From Diatrype stigma (taxonomy: Eukaryota > Ascomycota > Sordariomycetes > Xylariales > Diatrypaceae): a stretch of 64,000 nt of DNA. Position 1 is the stretch's first letter. Each line of letters starts with the position of its first letter. The DNA is taken from assembly GCA_022225965.2 (NCBI GenBank), contig JAKJXP020000113.1, positions 1-64,000 on the forward strand, written 5' to 3'. The notes beneath the pieces were generated by a model. It saw only the letters and a list, made by a program, of their open reading frames with translations, did not search any database and was not told the origin of the DNA. The position numbers were made by a program, and so were the translations under genes. This document shows, in pieces, positions 61,196 through 64,000 of this stretch.

Positions 61196-62445
61196 TTCAC
61201 GAGGGCGATATTTGACGACAGATGAGAGCTGCTTGAGCGATAGATTAGGTTGTTACTACATGATACTCAATCAACTGGAGGCAGTCGTGTGCTTACTAGT
61301 GTTTTTCTCATTGGAATAGTCACGTTTTACCGTAGGCAGATACTTCATGTATGTGATGTCGGAATAATCAGGGACGTTTCTAGAACTTACAGTTATACAT
61401 ATATCCTTATTCTTATTCTCACATCACCAGCCTTGCAATGGAGAGCAGGGGCGCACGAGGCATCAACCACCTACTTCGCTGTATATCCTGTATAGTAGTG
61501 ACGGCTATCCGAAGACGGACAAAAAAATGAATAGGATGAACGGGTAACTGTATATACTATGCAGGTAGGTACCGTGCAGTTGGTAGAAATGCAGTCGCGT
61601 GAGCTGCCCCTTTGTCTACACACGGCGGCCACGGCGAATGGCCATCGACTACCGCCAGAATGTAACGCGGCCAAACGAGACGCGCAGAAAATACACGGCC
61701 GCTCCCGAGGTCTGAATAGGCGCGGCGGATCTCGGCAGCGGGCCGCTTTCCAAAGTTGCGGAACGGAACGTGGTGCCAAAAACAGTCACGAACGTAGTAA
61801 ACAGAGTTTAGTGCAGTCGGGTTTGAAGCGGATCCAATCGGCCGTCCAATATCTGCTATTTAAAGACTACCTCGGATGAATGCCGAATCTCCAATTCGAT
61901 CGACCTTCACATCATGTCGCGGTGTACAGTGCCGTGCTCGTCTTACGACCAATGAGACAGCCACAGCTAACTAGTTTCATAGTAACATGGCCAGGCTGTG
62001 CCCCGTATCGTCGAATGACTATCCATCTGACACTTGTGGAAGGGGGATTTTCTTGAACTGCGGTGCATTGCGCCGCGTTGCCGAGTTCATGGGACAAAAA
62101 GGGGGGATAACGCATGGCCATTCCAAAGAAGCAGAAGCAGAAGCGCGAAGCGAAGAAGGGTAAAGTTCTCTATGGTATCTCAAGAAGCAAGTGAACAGAA
62201 AACCAACCACCGAGTCCACTATCCAGGATATGTCTCGTCAAAAAGAGAACGCCCCGCGCCAACCCATATATACTCCCGGTTTTCAAGATATCCTGCCCCT
62301 GCCTTGCCTTGCCCTGCCCAAGTGTCATGGCTCTAAAGTCGTTACGTTTGCCCCATTCATCGACCGATCGTGCGAAGACTCGCCTTTTCGAGTCTCGTGT
62401 TGCTTTTCTGTTTGATTCTGTTTTATTGTGTTCTTGACGTTTCTT
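61196..62445. other. Convergent intergenic region
   Basis: About 1.25 kb between the permease and the glucanase. Short open frames show no recognised domain. Confidence 0.5.
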
Positions 62446-63367
62446 TTACGACGACCAGATGCCGACCCACTGGACCTCCATCATGCTGCCGTAGCCGTCG
62501 AGCGTGAGTAGGTTAGGAGGGCCGGGCCAGTCGCCGCCGACAGCGACGTTGAGCAGAAGATACCTGCATAGAAACAGTTAGGAATAAGGCCTACCACTAC
62601 TCTCATTACTCCCAAAGAGACTTGACTTACAGAGGGCTGTGTGCCAAACTCGACCAAATGGGGGCATCGTTGATATCAGCACCGGAGACGACCTTGTAGG
62701 CATTTCCATTGACGGTCCAGGTGATGGTCTGGGCGCGCCAATCGTCGTTGGTGCGGTCAATGCTGACGGCGTACTCGTTGAAGGTGCCGTCGGGGGGCAT
62801 GACGGTCTCGGTGGCGGAGCCGGAGGGTTCGTTGCAGGGGCCACCGTTGCTCTCGCCGCAGTGGATGGTACCGTAGGCGAGGGGCAGGCCGTCGACCTGC
62901 TCGAAGATGTCGATCTCGCCGGCGGCGGGCCACTCGGTGCCGTGGCGCATGGCGTCGCCGAGAGCCCAGAAAGCGGGCCAGAGCCCTTGCTTCTGGACGG
63001 CCAGGTTGGTGCCGATTAGCAGGCTCGCGGCGATCTTGGTCACCTTGCCCTCGGCGGGGGTCCAGGCGCCCACGGTCTCAATGCGGCCCGACGTCCAGTG
63101 CCCGTCCTTCTGCGACTTGCGCGGCACGAACTGGATCGTGCCGCCGCCGCTGATCTGCAGGTTGGTGTTCATCTTGGTGTACGTCTGCACCTCATCGTTG
63201 GTGTTGATGGCGTCCATAGTGTTCCAGACGGCGCTGTCGGGCGAGGCGCCGGCGACGCCCTCGAAGTCCTCGGACCAGACCAGGTTCATGTTGCCCATGG
63301 GAGGGGGCGTGATGGCTGCTGCCAGGCTGGGCAGCAGAGGGAGAAGAATACTCGATTGGAACAACAT
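62446..63367 (-). CDS. Secreted GH16 endo-1,3(4)-beta-glucanase
   Basis: Predicted 284 aa with exons 63367-62631 and 62563-62446. The start MLFQSSILLPLLPSLAAA is a signal peptide; the open frame upstream of it comes from a GT microsatellite and is not coding. The GH16 core shows MNLVWSEDFEG, TSGRIETVGAWTP, QGLWPAFWALGDAM and the active site GEIDIFEQVDG (E151 nucleophile, D153, E156 acid/base). Next come YGTIHCG and, across the intron, LYLLLNVAVGGDWPGPP. It is a secreted beta-glucan hydrolase or cell-wall remodelling enzyme. Linkage specificity cannot be fixed. No CBM or GPI site is seen at the C-terminus. Confidence 0.93.
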
Positions 63368-63419
63368 CTTGTTCGAGTTGTTGATGTATCGGGTTGTTAT
63401 ATATACTGTTCGGTATATC

Positions 63420-63450
<31 letters not shown>

Positions 63451-64000
63451 GTGGCAAGGAAGGTGTGAGAGCCAAAGCTGAGCAAGCAACTATCCAGAGC
63501 AGATCTTGTACGAAGGTGTTGAAGGTGTCACGAAGATATCAAGAATCAAGCAAGGTCTGTCCTACTGGTGTAAGAGAGCTAAGGATGAAGCTGAAGAGAG
63601 AGAATGTAGATCTATGCCGGCCTATAGCAGCGAAAAGCCTGAACTCGCAGGGTGTCGAGAAAGGTAGATTCGCGTGAGCAAAAAAGAATGGAAGTAGATC
63701 AGCCAAGTCCTTGGGCTGTCTGATGTGGGTAGGCAAAGTAAGATAGAAATAAACGAAAGTGAGGCTCGGCTGGCGACCGCAGGTATAAGAATGGCAGGCA
63801 AGCAAGGAATGAGTGTGAACGAACTGAGGAAAGTTGCGTGGAGAAGAAAATACCGAGTTGAGGTTGGCCCTTAACGCTGACTCACCTGCATATATATCGA
63901 ATGCATCCATCTAGATCCCGCCCGATCCCACACTAAACACTCAACCCATGTCTATCCTATGGGCCATGGCTATCCCATGGGCCCACGGGCTATGGATATG
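63368..64000. other. GH16 promoter region
   Basis: Upstream sequence of the glucanase gene with a GT microsatellite. No other gene is recognised up to the window end. Confidence 0.5.
63421..63450. repeat. (GT)n/(GC)n microsatellite
   Basis: Ten TG units then CGCGCGTGTG, about 55-85 bp upstream of the glucanase ATG, probably in its 5' UTR or core promoter. Confidence 0.95.

Noticed and set aside
61559..61879. 106-aa plus-strand frame in the permease/glucanase gap
   Set aside because: No domain, no splice partners and no conserved-looking composition.
16..64000. The whole window as one biosynthetic gene cluster
   Set aside because: Core genes (FTA4, calpain) and unrelated degradative enzymes interrupt it, and no cluster regulator or P450 is present.

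Overview
The window is nuclear DNA of a filamentous ascomycete (Pezizomycotina). The genes carry short introns of about 50-290 bp with GTRNGT donors, branch sites like GCTAAC and YAG acceptors. Several proteins are typical of the group: a fungal CorA-like protein, a 2EXR protein, a DUF3716 protein, a DUF6536 membrane protein, the kinetochore subunit FTA4 and a Dal5-type permease. An AT-rich, C-to-T and G-to-A degraded transposon block shows repeat-induced point mutation (RIP). Sordariomycetes are plausible, but the sequence alone does not fix the species.

Layout. 0.1-12.4 kb: CoA-transferase family III, secreted subtilisin-like protease, CorA-like membrane protein, DUF3716 protein, 2EXR protein. 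12.4-17.1 kb: a gene-poor stretch. 17.1-24.5 kb: a short-chain dehydrogenase and two MFS transporters. 26.2-30.6 kb: a 38-bp minisatellite directly before a Myb/SANT-like gene, then an intracellular GH3 beta-glucosidase with PA14 and FnIII-like domains. 31.1-37.2 kb: a DUF6536 membrane protein and a fused HAD-phosphatase/class II terpene cyclase. 38.6-43.8 kb: FTA4 and a calpain-type protease. 44.6-57.2 kb: a degenerate zone holding a polyketide-synthase carrier-protein relic, a pogo-type transposase relic, a Ty1/copia element with 187-bp LTRs, tandem repeats, a UbiA prenyltransferase relic and a 4HBT thioesterase relic. 58.6-63.4 kb: an 11-exon Dal5-like permease and a secreted GH16 glucanase.

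Most genes are unlinked housekeeping or degradative functions. The most interesting part is the terpene cyclase. It joins a complete HAD motif set to a DxDTTS class II cyclase motif, the architecture of the AstC/DrtB drimane synthases. Within 7-20 kb lie broken pieces of a polyketide synthase resembling 6-MSAS, a UbiA prenyltransferase and a thioesterase, separated by RIP-mutated transposons. One reading is a decayed meroterpenoid cluster beside a surviving cyclase. The linkage is inference, since FTA4 and the calpain gene lie between them.

Intron boundaries were worked out by hand from splice consensus, frame continuity and family similarity. Multi-exon features give the full span, with exons listed in the text.
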